A DNA stretch of 64,000 nucleotides from an uncultured Chitinophagales bacterium (GTDB lineage: Bacteria > Bacteroidota > Bacteroidia > Chitinophagales > JAHDHT01), in NCBI GenBank assembly GCA_938023075.1, contig CALHDG010000027.1, positions 1 to 64,000 on the forward strand, given 5' to 3'. A program made the translations under genes and the position numbers. Positions 39,736 through 47,910 of the stretch are shown in pieces. Within the stretch, counting starts at the first letter, position 1. The number at the start of each line of letters is the position of its first letter. Under the pieces are notes generated by a model that worked only from the letters and a program-made list of their open reading frames with translations, searched no databases and was not told the DNA's origin.

Positions 39736-40443
39736 TTATTCTTTCAAGTCTCTCCTGTCTTTGTTCCGTTTAGAAACTCGACTATCTTTACGTTCCTTTA
39801 TTCGTATCGATCTTTTGTAGTACTGAAACAAATTCAAATCTAACATGGCTACTTCTTCCGGGTCAAGCAAATCGCCTCCTCTATTAATTACCCTACGGGG
39901 AAAAGGCTTGTCTAATTGTACAAAATCTTTATCCATCAATACTAAAGATGGATAACCAAAAGTGCTGGATACGGCTTTTCTAACCGTCTCGTTTTCGCCA
40001 ACAAATTGAATCTCGTGTATATAATCTAAAGCAGCAATTAAGTATCCTTTTGTTATGAAAGAATTATCGGCTACTGGTTGAAGTTTGCTATTATATAAAG
40101 TAAGTTTATCGTGTTCTTCATTGCGCAAAAACTTAGCTTCGTTGGCGTAGAAAAAATACAAGTCGCAAAATTTAAAATTGTCTTTAAAGGCATTGATGAT
40201 AGCCGTGTTTTGCTTCAACAGTTCATTTTTGGTTCTAACTATTGCTGCTTGTTGATTTCTTTTTTGCAGGGCTGCTATCTTTTTATCTTCCGATTTTAAA
40301 CGCACCAGCAACACATTTTCACGCAACATCTCAATATTTTGGAGCGCATTTGTTCGCCTGGCTTGATACTTTGAGCAACTGTTTAAAATTAATAATAAAC
40401 AGATGCATGCTAACAGGCTATAAATCTGATGTAATTTTATCAT
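39736..40443 (-). CDS. Lipoprotein, unknown function
   Basis: 235 residues. A signal peptide ends at the lipobox LNSC, followed by SKY, so a lipid-anchored periplasmic or outer-membrane protein. The N-terminal third is helical and rich in Lys, Glu and Gln (coiled-coil-like). The middle has KFCDLYFFYANEAKFLRNEE and a GYPSLVLMDKDF segment; the C-terminus is very basic (RRSIRIKERKDSRV-like). No domain recognised. It lies 33 bp after rimO on the same strand, so may share its transcript. Confidence 0.7.
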   Translation of the reverse strand: MIKLHQIYSLLACICLLLILNSCSKYQARRTNALQNIEMLRENVLLVRLKSEDKKIAALQKRNQQAAIVRTKNELLKQNTAIINAFKDNFKFCDLYFFYANEAKFLRNEEHDKLTLYNSKLQPVADNSFITKGYLIAALDYIHEIQFVGENETVRKAVSSTFGYPSLVLMDKDFVQLDKPFPRRVINRGGDLLDPEEVAMLDLNLFQYYKRSIRIKERKDSRVSKRNKDRRDLKE

Positions 40444-40476
40444 ATAAAAACAATCAATAATTATTAATTGAATAAT

Positions 40477-41793
40477 TTAATCAATTACTAACTCCCCATA
40501 CAAATCAAAGTCACTGGCATCGGTTATGGTTACCTTGGCAAAATCACCAATGCGTACATAGTTTGTTGCCGCATCTACAATTACTTCATTGTCTACTTCT
40601 GGCGAGTCGTATTCTGTTCTGCCAATAAATTGATCGCCTTCTTTTCTATTAAATAATACTTTAAAAGTTTTACCAATTTTAGCTTGGTTCAATTCATCAG
40701 AAATTTCTTGCTGTACTTCCATTACTTCGGCGGCTCTTTGTTGTTTCACTTCTTCTGGCACATCATCAACCAAATCATATCCACTCGTACCTTCTTCGTG
40801 AGAGTAGGTAAACACCCCTAAGCGTTCAAAGCGTTGTTGCTCAATAAAAGTTTTCAATTCGTCTACATCTTTTTCGGTTTCTCCCGGAAAGCCGACTAAC
40901 ATGGTTGTTCTAATAGCAATTTCTGGAAGAATGTTTCTAATGTTTGAAATGAGTTCGATGGTATCTTCCCGGGTAATTTGTCGTTTCATATTATGCAACA
41001 CAGCATTGCTGGCATGCTGCAAAGGCATATCTAAATAATTACAAATATTATCGTGTTGTTTAATCGCCTCAATAATATCAATAGGAAATTTACTGGGATA
41101 AGCATAATGCAAACGAATCCATTCTAAACCTTCCACGGCGGCTAATTGATTTAACAATTCAGGCAAACTTCTTTTTTTGTAAATATCTAAACCATAATAC
41201 GTCAACTCTTGTGCAATTAGCATAATTTCTTTCACCCCTTTCTTCACTAAATTTTTAGCTTCAAAAACCAAATCTTCAATTGGGCGAGAAATGTGTTTGC
41301 CGCGCATTAAAGGGATGGCACAAAAAGCGCAAGTTCGGTTGCAACCTTCCGAAATTTTTAAGTAAGCATAATGTTTTGGAGTAGTTAAACCTTGCCGTTC
41401 GCCAATGAGTTCGTGTTTGTAATCGGCACCTAATTCTTTTAGTAGAAAGGGCAAATCCATGGTGCCAAACCAAGCGTTTACTTCGGGTATTTCTTGTTTC
41501 AAATCATCTTTATAGCGTTGCGATAAGCAGCCGGTTACGTATAATTTTTCAATGTCGCCTTTTGTTTTGGCATCGGCATAATTTAAAATGGTATCAATAC
41601 TTTCTTGCTTTGCCATATCAATAAAGCCGCAAGTGTTGACTACTACAATGTTAGCATTGTCATTGCTTTCGTGAACTACCTTTATGTCGTTGCCCTTCAA
41701 TTGACCAATTAAATTTTCGGAGTCTACTAAATTTTTAGAGCAACCTAAGGTGATGACGTTTACTTTATCTGTATTTGTTGTTTTGGTTTTCAA
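40477..41793 (-). CDS. rimO: Ribosomal protein S12 methylthiotransferase
   Basis: 438 residues. It adds a methylthio group to the conserved Asp of S12 (Asp89 of rpsL in this window). The N-terminal MTTase domain has cluster ligands Cys18, Cys55 and Cys89. The radical-SAM motif is CNRTCAFC (Cys151, Cys155, Cys158). A TRAM-type RNA or substrate-binding domain closes the protein. It starts 3 bp after the stop of the small protein upstream, so it is probably on the same transcript as the ATPase module, which is unusual for a housekeeping gene. Confidence 0.95.
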   Translation of the reverse strand: MKTKTTNTDKVNVITLGCSKNLVDSENLIGQLKGNDIKVVHESNDNANIVVVNTCGFIDMAKQESIDTILNYADAKTKGDIEKLYVTGCLSQRYKDDLKQEIPEVNAWFGTMDLPFLLKELGADYKHELIGERQGLTTPKHYAYLKISEGCNRTCAFCAIPLMRGKHISRPIEDLVFEAKNLVKKGVKEIMLIAQELTYYGLDIYKKRSLPELLNQLAAVEGLEWIRLHYAYPSKFPIDIIEAIKQHDNICNYLDMPLQHASNAVLHNMKRQITREDTIELISNIRNILPEIAIRTTMLVGFPGETEKDVDELKTFIEQQRFERLGVFTYSHEEGTSGYDLVDDVPEEVKQQRAAEVMEVQQEISDELNQAKIGKTFKVLFNRKEGDQFIGRTEYDSPEVDNEVIVDAATNYVRIGDFAKVTITDASDFDLYGELVID

Positions 41794-41796
41794 TGC

Positions 41797-42225
41797 TTAT
41801 GATACTTTGATAAAATTTTTATAGGGAACAAATTTAAATTTTGAGTGATAGTTATTTTTAAACTTAGCTATTTTATTTAAAATATTGGCTTGCCCCTTAC
41901 CAACTTTATTACACACAATGTAACTATATTTTAAAGCACTTTTATTTTGCGATAACATTTTTATGCTGTTTGATAATTGGTCTATGCCTTTTGAAAAATC
42001 GTGATTACTTTTAAACTCAATAAAATGCTCGTTTACATCTGCCAACAATAATTTGTCACATTGTTTGCCATCTTGTTCTTTCAATAAGCATTTATCAACT
42101 TTGTATTCTTCGCATTTCAACATTTTTTCATTAATTATTTCAACTGATTTATTGCTATCATCAGAATACACTCTAAATGATTTTTCACTTGTAGTTTGCA
42201 CTAAGCATTCATTTTTCAAACTCAT
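41797..42225 (-). CDS. Small PD-(D/E)xK-like protein of ATPase module (copy 2)
   Basis: 142 residues. A nuclease-like pattern is visible: Asp57 in CDKLLL, then Glu70-x-Lys72 in HFIEFKS, and Gln83 (GIDQLSNSI) about ten residues later, the spacing of the PD-(D/E)xK core. It aligns with the 163-residue protein at 43512-44003 (CDxLL, HFxEFKS, Q....I, YxVxN). Its start overlaps the ATPase stop (ATGA), so translation is coupled. Catalytic function is inferred from motifs only. No Cys-based metal site or membrane segment was seen. Confidence 0.7.
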   Translation of the reverse strand: MSLKNECLVQTTSEKSFRVYSDDSNKSVEIINEKMLKCEEYKVDKCLLKEQDGKQCDKLLLADVNEHFIEFKSNHDFSKGIDQLSNSIKMLSQNKSALKYSYIVCNKVGKGQANILNKIAKFKNNYHSKFKFVPYKNFIKVS

Positions 42226-43487
42226 TTAGTTGTTAATATTAAGTCGGAAAGTTCATCAAAAAGTTTGTAATCCATTTCGGAAACATTATCAATTAAGTTT
42301 TCGCCTATCAAATTAGTTTCCGGATCATTCAGATTTTCAACTTTTCCATTTGAAATTTGGTAAGCCAACATATCATCAGGTTTAACCATTGCATTTTCTG
42401 GACAATCTCCTACAAGTGTATCGGAATTTCTTAAAACTTCAATCACTTCTTTTTCTAAAGTATATTTACCATTTGCTAAATCGCCTGCTTGTGTAAATGT
42501 TGACATTGCTGAAAGTATATACGGACTGTGCGTAGTAATAAACAACCGCACATTACACTCATTAAACACAAACATCAGCAACTGCATTAGAGTAAACTGA
42601 AATTTTGGGAAAATATGTAGTTCCGGTTCTTCAAAAAACAAGTAGGTTTTTAGTTTGGATTTTCCTTTTTGATGCAACTTTTTCAAATAGGCTAAAACAG
42701 GTATTAATGCCTGCTCACCTGAGGAGGCATTGGTTAAAGCAACTCTTCTTCCATCATCATATACTAAATAATCTTCATCATTAATAAACTCTACATTGGC
42801 ATTGATGAGGGCTTTGGTAAAGGCATCGAAACTATTCGTTTCTTTTGAAAGTAGTGTTTCGTCTTCGTATTTAAATTGTTGGCGATGTTGTTGGTAAACC
42901 GATGAAAACTTTAGTAAAAAACGGTCAATAGCGGCTGGTACTTCATGGTTTTCTACCAATAATTTGATGTTCTTAATTAAGCTCGTAAATGAACGGGATG
43001 CTGGGATGAAAAAATTTGCGTTATGCACATCAACCCCTATCGCTTCTCCCATTTTTGAGAAATTTTCTTTATAAAATTCACCAATGTTAATTGATGGATT
43101 TAATTGCTGTAAAGGTTTTAAAGCACCTTTCAAGTTGTTTAAAAGTTGAGTTGCTTCAATAGCATCAGCTTCCACATGTAGTTTTTCATTTTGATTAATG
43201 ATAGCTTTAAAGTTGTGTCGCTCGTATTTTATTGTAAATTTATTTTTTATAAGATTGAGGTTAAATGTCTTTTTAAATTCTTGCTTAATAAATTCGGGGA
43301 AGTTTGAATTGTCATCAAACAGAGATGTTCTTATATAATTTAAAACAACCTCATTAAAAAAATAAACCAACTTAGCCACCACACTCTTACCACTCGCCTG
43401 CGGACCAATCAGCACAGTAATGCGGTTCAACTCCATTTCAAAGTTGCGTAAACCGGCAAAACCGTCGATGTAAATTTTTTCTGGCAT
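42222..43487 (-). CDS. ABC-type AAA ATPase of two-gene module (copy 2)
   Basis: 421 residues of the RecF/SMC/OLD-like ABC ATPase type (AAA_15/AAA_21 style). Walker A is GPQASGKS (28-35), the signature-like SSGEQ is at 255-259, Walker B with catalytic Glu is FFEEPELH (284-291) and the switch His is in TTHSPY (318-323). A conserved FIPASR is at 160-165. There is no TOPRIM domain after it, unlike OLD nucleases. The N-terminal ~45 residues are nearly identical at DNA level to the copy at 43987-45228. It begins 24 bp after the first small protein's stop. Confidence 0.85.
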   Translation of the reverse strand: MPEKIYIDGFAGLRNFEMELNRITVLIGPQASGKSVVAKLVYFFNEVVLNYIRTSLFDDNSNFPEFIKQEFKKTFNLNLIKNKFTIKYERHNFKAIINQNEKLHVEADAIEATQLLNNLKGALKPLQQLNPSINIGEFYKENFSKMGEAIGVDVHNANFFIPASRSFTSLIKNIKLLVENHEVPAAIDRFLLKFSSVYQQHRQQFKYEDETLLSKETNSFDAFTKALINANVEFINDEDYLVYDDGRRVALTNASSGEQALIPVLAYLKKLHQKGKSKLKTYLFFEEPELHIFPKFQFTLMQLLMFVFNECNVRLFITTHSPYILSAMSTFTQAGDLANGKYTLEKEVIEVLRNSDTLVGDCPENAMVKPDDMLAYQISNGKVENLNDPETNLIGENLIDNVSEMDYKLFDELSDLILTTK

Positions 43488-43511
43488 ATTTAATCTTAAA
43501 GATAATAGTAT

Positions 43512-44003
43512 TTAGTTTAGTATGATTTTATTGGTTGACTTTTTTATTTGGAACAAAATTTTGCCTTTTTGTGCTTTATTGTATTTCTTTAAATTATCCT
43601 GCGCTTTGGCGTATAATTTCCTTTTCGGATTTCTAACTACGTAACCAAAATTGAATTTGTCTTTAACATTAAAATTTTGAACAGTGGAGATAATTTGAGT
43701 GAATGCTCCAGATATATCTCCTGATTTAAATTCCATAAAATGCATTTGTTGGATATCCCCATTATCAATAGCTTTTAGCTTCTTCTTATTTTTTGTATTA
43801 AAAACGACCAAAAGTGAATCGCAACTTTTTATACTTCCTTTTTTATCTATTAGTTGACAACTAATATCTACATCTAAACACAAGTATTGTTTAGCGTTAT
43901 CGAAGCTAAGTTTACCAACAAATTCATTAGGGTTTTCTTTTTTGTTTTTAACAACTATGTTTTTCTGATTTTTCAACTCACAGCAATCAGTTTTCCACTC
44001 CAT
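43512..44003 (-). CDS. Small PD-(D/E)xK-like protein of ATPase module (copy 1)
   Basis: 163 residues. The core pattern is Asp62 (CDSLLVVF), Glu91-x-Lys93 (HFMEFKSGD) and Gln103 (AFTQIISTV). It is a diverged paralogue of the 142-residue protein at 41797-42225 and has an extra ~10 residue insert between the D and ExK motifs. It overlaps the upstream ATPase gene by 17 bp. It could cut nucleic acid under control of its ATPase; this is inferred. Confidence 0.7.
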   Translation of the reverse strand: MEWKTDCCELKNQKNIVVKNKKENPNEFVGKLSFDNAKQYLCLDVDISCQLIDKKGSIKSCDSLLVVFNTKNKKKLKAIDNGDIQQMHFMEFKSGDISGAFTQIISTVQNFNVKDKFNFGYVVRNPKRKLYAKAQDNLKKYNKAQKGKILFQIKKSTNKIILN

Positions 44004-45228
44004 ATTGTATCTCCATTAGTTTATTAAATAGGTCAAAATCTTTATCACTTACTTCGTCAATAATATTTTCAGAGATTAAGCCAGTATCTTCATCATTGAT
44101 TTTTTTAGGTTTTCCGTTGGTAATTTGAAAAGCACTAAATTCTTTTGGATTAATTCTGCATTCTTTCGCAACCAACTCATCTAAGGCTTTCAATTTTTCT
44201 TTATTAAGATGTTTTTCCATTTCGCCCGCCTGTAATAAATTATTTAAATAAGTTAAAATATATGGACTATGGGTTGTAATGAAAAGCATACCATCCGAAC
44301 CAATTTTATTGAATACTGTTAATAGAAGTTTCAAAAGCAAATTTTGGAACTTTGGGAAAATATGTAATTCTGGTTCTTCAAATATGATACTTGCTCCATT
44401 TAGAGGTGATGTTTCATATAAAAATTTTAATTCCAATAAAACAGGCACCAACGCTTGTTCACCCGATGAAGCTTGCGTTAAAGCATTTCTTCTACCATCC
44501 TTATAAATTAGATAATCTTCATTATTAATGAATTCAATATCTGCCTTTAAAATTTTATCAATCAGAAGACTTACAATATTTCCTCCATTTGTAGTTAAAC
44601 TTTTATTTTGTTTTATATAATTATCTCTAATTTGATGATAAGTGGCAACAAATCGAGCCAAAAAAGTATCAATTGAAGATTGAATACCTTCATCAAATAC
44701 TTTCAACCTAATTTGTCTTACTTGGGTTAACAAAGCTCTTGATGCAGGTATAAATTTTACTTTATTAAGCAGACTAAGCATAGTGAAATGGTCTTTATAG
44801 TTTACACCTTTAAAACCAAATTGTTCTTTTAATAAATTGTAGAGACCGTCTTTCATCTTATTATAATCTGAATCTTTGTCATTCAAATTTTTTTCTACAC
44901 CATATAATTGTAAAGTTTTATTAAAGCCTGTGTTTTTTATTACATATTCAAATAATGAACTTTGGTATTTTATCTCAAAATCTTGATTAAAAACATTGGT
45001 ATGAAAAATTTTACTTAGTTCCTCTTGCGCCAACCGGTTAACTTCGGTACTTCCATATTTATCAAATTGCATTTCAAAGTGAAAAGGAAAGGTTCTACAA
45101 AAATAAACCAACTTAGCCACCACACTTTTACCACTCGCCTGCGGACCTATCAGCACCGTAACACAATTCAACTCCATTTCGAAGTGGTGTAAACCGGCAA
45201 AACCGTTGATGTAAATTTTTTCTGGCAT
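43987..45228 (-). CDS. ABC-type AAA ATPase of two-gene module (copy 1)
   Basis: 413 residues, paralogue of the 42222-43487 protein. Motifs are GPQASGKS (28-35), FIPASR (159-164), SSGEQ (254-258), IFEEPELH (282-289) and TTHSPY (318-323), all intact. Middle and C-terminal parts are clearly diverged from copy 2, while the first ~45 codons are almost identical. It is the first gene of the cluster, transcribed away from the 45316 gene, with about 90 bp between. Confidence 0.85.
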   Translation of the reverse strand: MPEKIYINGFAGLHHFEMELNCVTVLIGPQASGKSVVAKLVYFCRTFPFHFEMQFDKYGSTEVNRLAQEELSKIFHTNVFNQDFEIKYQSSLFEYVIKNTGFNKTLQLYGVEKNLNDKDSDYNKMKDGLYNLLKEQFGFKGVNYKDHFTMLSLLNKVKFIPASRALLTQVRQIRLKVFDEGIQSSIDTFLARFVATYHQIRDNYIKQNKSLTTNGGNIVSLLIDKILKADIEFINNEDYLIYKDGRRNALTQASSGEQALVPVLLELKFLYETSPLNGASIIFEEPELHIFPKFQNLLLKLLLTVFNKIGSDGMLFITTHSPYILTYLNNLLQAGEMEKHLNKEKLKALDELVAKECRINPKEFSAFQITNGKPKKINDEDTGLISENIIDEVSDKDFDLFNKLMEIQYGVEN

Positions 45229-45315
45229 ATTCAGTGATAAAGGTAAAAGTAATTTCAGTTAATTATCATAATATGTGCGCGAATTATAGTATTTTACCTC
45301 TTTAAAATTTTACTT

Positions 45316-46443
45316 ATGAATACAAGTTCAAAATATTGTATATTTTTATTAATGATATTGTTGTTGCCAAGCATAATCTGTGCTCAATCGTTAAATTTAT
45401 TTGGGCTATGGTTTGATGTAGATGAAAACGCAATAGACACAACAATTATATATGATTATTACTACGGAAATGATACTGTTTTTGAACCCAACTTAGCTGT
45501 AGGCACGCAAAATTTCGTGCAATTAAATACAGAAACCGGAACAATTGAAACCGTGAGTATTTTAGAGGAGGTCTCCTCAATTTTATTCAACAGTTCAACT
45601 TTTAATCAACGGAGTAGGGAGTATTCTTTTTTGGGCAGAAACACCAATAATGACGATAGAATATTTACAGTAGATGTTTCTACCGGTGACTATATAAATT
45701 ATCCGGTTGTTGCCGATTTGCCTACTGAATTAAATTTTGATTTACGCAATGGCATTAATTATGGCTTTGAAAGAATAGCTAATGAAATTGGTATAGATGA
45801 ATATACGAATGAACCTATTGTAGACTGGCAAATTTCATTAGCGGCTTTCGATGCGGTTACAGGAAGTACCACAATTATCGGAGAAGTGGACAGTTTAGCA
45901 GCCTTATTTATTGACGGTTCTGCCGTCAATTCTAATGAAGGCTTGTTTTATGTTATTGGTAAAGATGTAACGCAAACTACTTATTTATATACCTTGCTTT
46001 TAGAAGATGCTTCAATTGTACAAAAAGCAATGATAAGCAACGATGTAAATTATTTAGGTTTGGCTTATGATAATCAACATGAAAAACTAATTGCTATTCA
46101 TCAAAACGATACTCAATTAGTTGAAATAGAGCCAACCACAGCCACGCATACCACTATTACCGGCTTTACTTTTCCTAATGGAACGGTTGATGTTTTTCTG
46201 GGTGGCACAGCTTTGTTTGACCAAGCTTCGAGTACCTATTTGTTTGTAGCGAGATATGAAAACTCCCCAGAATTCAGATTGGTATCAATCAATACCACAA
46301 CAGGCAATTTAATTTATGATCCAATATTGAATTTAACCGTCATTGAATTGCAGGTAGATAATTCGACCTTTGCCCGGCGGTTTTATGAGAATCCGGATGA
46401 TTGTGAACAAGCACCGGCAGTTGGCGCGTTTAATTGCGAGTAA
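45316..46443 (+). CDS. Secreted protein, possible beta-propeller, unknown
   Basis: 375 residues with a signal peptide (MILLLPSIICAQ). The mature part contains repeating strand patterns (TGTIETVS, DDRIFTVDVSTGDYINYP, TGSTTIIGEVDSLAALF, TTTGNLIYDPI) that suggest a beta-propeller built of short strands. No catalytic motif is seen. Ends with a single Cys pair-like DCEQAPAVGAFNCE. Followed closely by a gene remnant. Function unknown. Confidence 0.6.
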   Translation: MNTSSKYCIFLLMILLLPSIICAQSLNLFGLWFDVDENAIDTTIIYDYYYGNDTVFEPNLAVGTQNFVQLNTETGTIETVSILEEVSSILFNSSTFNQRSREYSFLGRNTNNDDRIFTVDVSTGDYINYPVVADLPTELNFDLRNGINYGFERIANEIGIDEYTNEPIVDWQISLAAFDAVTGSTTIIGEVDSLAALFIDGSAVNSNEGLFYVIGKDVTQTTYLYTLLLEDASIVQKAMISNDVNYLGLAYDNQHEKLIAIHQNDTQLVEIEPTTATHTTITGFTFPNGTVDVFLGGTALFDQASSTYLFVARYENSPEFRLVSINTTTGNLIYDPILNLTVIELQVDNSTFARRFYENPDDCEQAPAVGAFNCE

Positions 46444-46464
46444 TTAACCATTACTTATTTGTAG

Positions 46465-46636
46465 ATGAGAATCATATTAGTAACTATTATTTGTTTATCT
46501 TTTTTTGAATTGAAGGCACAGTATCAAACGATGTTTCCGGTTGATTCGATTACTTGGGATATTGTTTCATTCAGACGATAATTGTTTGACTGATTATTAT
46601 ATCCATCATTTTACCGGCAAAATCTTAAAACAATAA
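46465..46636 (+). pseudogene. Remnant of a secreted protein gene (N- and C-terminal scraps)
   Basis: The ATG at 46465 starts a signal peptide-like MRIILVTIICLSFFELKAQ, then YQTMFPVDSITWDIVSF, and hits a stop at 46579. In another frame from 46577, DNCLTDYYIHHFTGKILKQ runs to a stop at 46634. The pieces look like the start and end of a longer secreted protein joined by deletion and a frame change. Confidence 0.5.
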
Positions 46637-46642
46637 ATTTTT

Positions 46643-47053
46643 GTGATTCAACAATATTCCATCAACTTAAAACCCTACCCCAGAGGCTTTCATTTAATCA
46701 CTAATGAAGTGCTACAGCATCTTCAACCTTTGCCCGAAAAAGGAATTGTACATGTGTTTATTAAACATACTTCTGCCGGTTTAACCATTAACGAAAATGC
46801 CGACCCAACCGTTCGCTTGGATTTTGAAAGCAGCTTCAATCAATTAGTACCTGAAAATGCGCCTTATTATAAACACACTTATGAAGGTGCTGATGATATG
46901 CCGGCACACATCAAATCGAGCTTAGTGGGTAGTTCGATCACTATACCCATTAGCAAGCACCAATTAAATTTAGGTACTTGGCAAGGTATTTATTTATGCG
47001 AATTTCGAAACCGCGGTGGTAGTCGTGCATTAGTTGTCAGCGTGTATAGCTAA
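46643..47053 (+). CDS. YjbQ family (UPF0047) protein
   Basis: 136 residues, with GTG start at 46643. The family motifs HTSAGLTINENADPTVR LD and HIKSSLVGSSITIPI plus a late GTWQGIYLCEFRNRGG are intact. YjbQ has a trimeric fold with a possible metal site; weak thiamine phosphate synthase activity has been reported for the family, but its physiological role is unclear. Convergent with the zinc-ribbon gene downstream. Confidence 0.9.
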   Translation: MIQQYSINLKPYPRGFHLITNEVLQHLQPLPEKGIVHVFIKHTSAGLTINENADPTVRLDFESSFNQLVPENAPYYKHTYEGADDMPAHIKSSLVGSSITIPISKHQLNLGTWQGIYLCEFRNRGGSRALVVSVYS

Positions 47054-47137
47054 CTCAATTTGGTATAATAATGATCTTTTATTTTTAGGGTAGAAATGCT
47101 ACTCCCAATAATTGTAGATTAATGGTTGGAGTTTAAA

Positions 47138-47884
47138 CTATGCGTAAGCCATTTCATTATCTACCAGCACTCTGCCGCAGTGTTCACAAACTAAAATCTT
47201 TTTGCGCTGCTTTAATTCTAACTGTCGTTGAGGCGGTATTTTGGCAAAACATCCGCCGCAGGCATTACGCTCAACGGTTACTACTGCCATTCTATTTTTA
47301 TACGCGTTTCTAATACGGTCGTATGCAGATAACAAACGGTCTTCAATCTTATTTTTTGCCGTTGTTAATTTTTTATTTAAAGCCTTTTCTTCTTTATCGG
47401 TATCAGCAGTAATTACTTCTAACTCTTTTTTCTTTGCTACTAACTCTTTTTCTTTGCTTTTTAAAACCGCTTTCGATTTTTTTAGATATTCTTCTTTCGA
47501 TACAATATCCCTTTCCGCTTCATTGTTTTTCTTGTTGAGTAACTGAATATCTAAATCTTGGTTTTCAATTTCTTTAGTTAAGGCATCATATTCACGATTG
47601 TTTTTTACATTGCCTGTTTGCTTTTCGTACTTCTTCTTTAATTCCTCCGCCTCTTTCATTTTTATTTTATTGTCAGAAATTAAATCAGTAATACTACTAA
47701 TGTCGTCTTTTAAATTATTAGCACGCGTGTTTAAGCCTTCAATTTCATCTTCCAAATCCTTCACTTCTAAAGGTAATTCGCCGCGCAATTTATGTAATTC
47801 ATCAATTTTTTTGTGGATGGTTTGCATATCGAATAAAGCTTGAAGCCTTTCTTCTACAGTTAATTCTTTTGCTTTTGTTGCCAT
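47138..47884 (-). CDS. Coiled-coil protein with C-terminal zinc ribbon
   Basis: 248 residues. Long heptad-rich coiled coil from about 15 to 195 (repeated Lys/Glu/Leu), then a C4 zinc ribbon ACGGC-x(n)-CEHCGRVL. This is the CdsZ/HP0958-like family, proposed to act as a chaperone or RNA/tRNA-associated factor. It is in tandem, 26 bp downstream, with the NIF3 gene; this pairing is common in Bacteroidota. Confidence 0.85.
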   Translation of the reverse strand: MATKAKELTVEERLQALFDMQTIHKKIDELHKLRGELPLEVKDLEDEIEGLNTRANNLKDDISSITDLISDNKIKMKEAEELKKKYEKQTGNVKNNREYDALTKEIENQDLDIQLLNKKNNEAERDIVSKEEYLKKSKAVLKSKEKELVAKKKELEVITADTDKEEKALNKKLTTAKNKIEDRLLSAYDRIRNAYKNRMAVVTVERNACGGCFAKIPPQRQLELKQRKKILVCEHCGRVLVDNEMAYA

Positions 47885-47910
47885 ATATAAAATAGTATAA
47901 CTAAATATTC

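Noticed and set aside
42222-45228. OLD-family nucleases or PARIS (AriA/AriB)
   Set aside because: No TOPRIM motifs are found in the ATPases or in the small partners; only the ATPase half is similar in type.
47053-47138. Terminator between yjbQ and the zinc-ribbon gene
   Set aside because: The GGGTAG/CTAC stem has a bulge and no clear T-tract, so the call would be weak.
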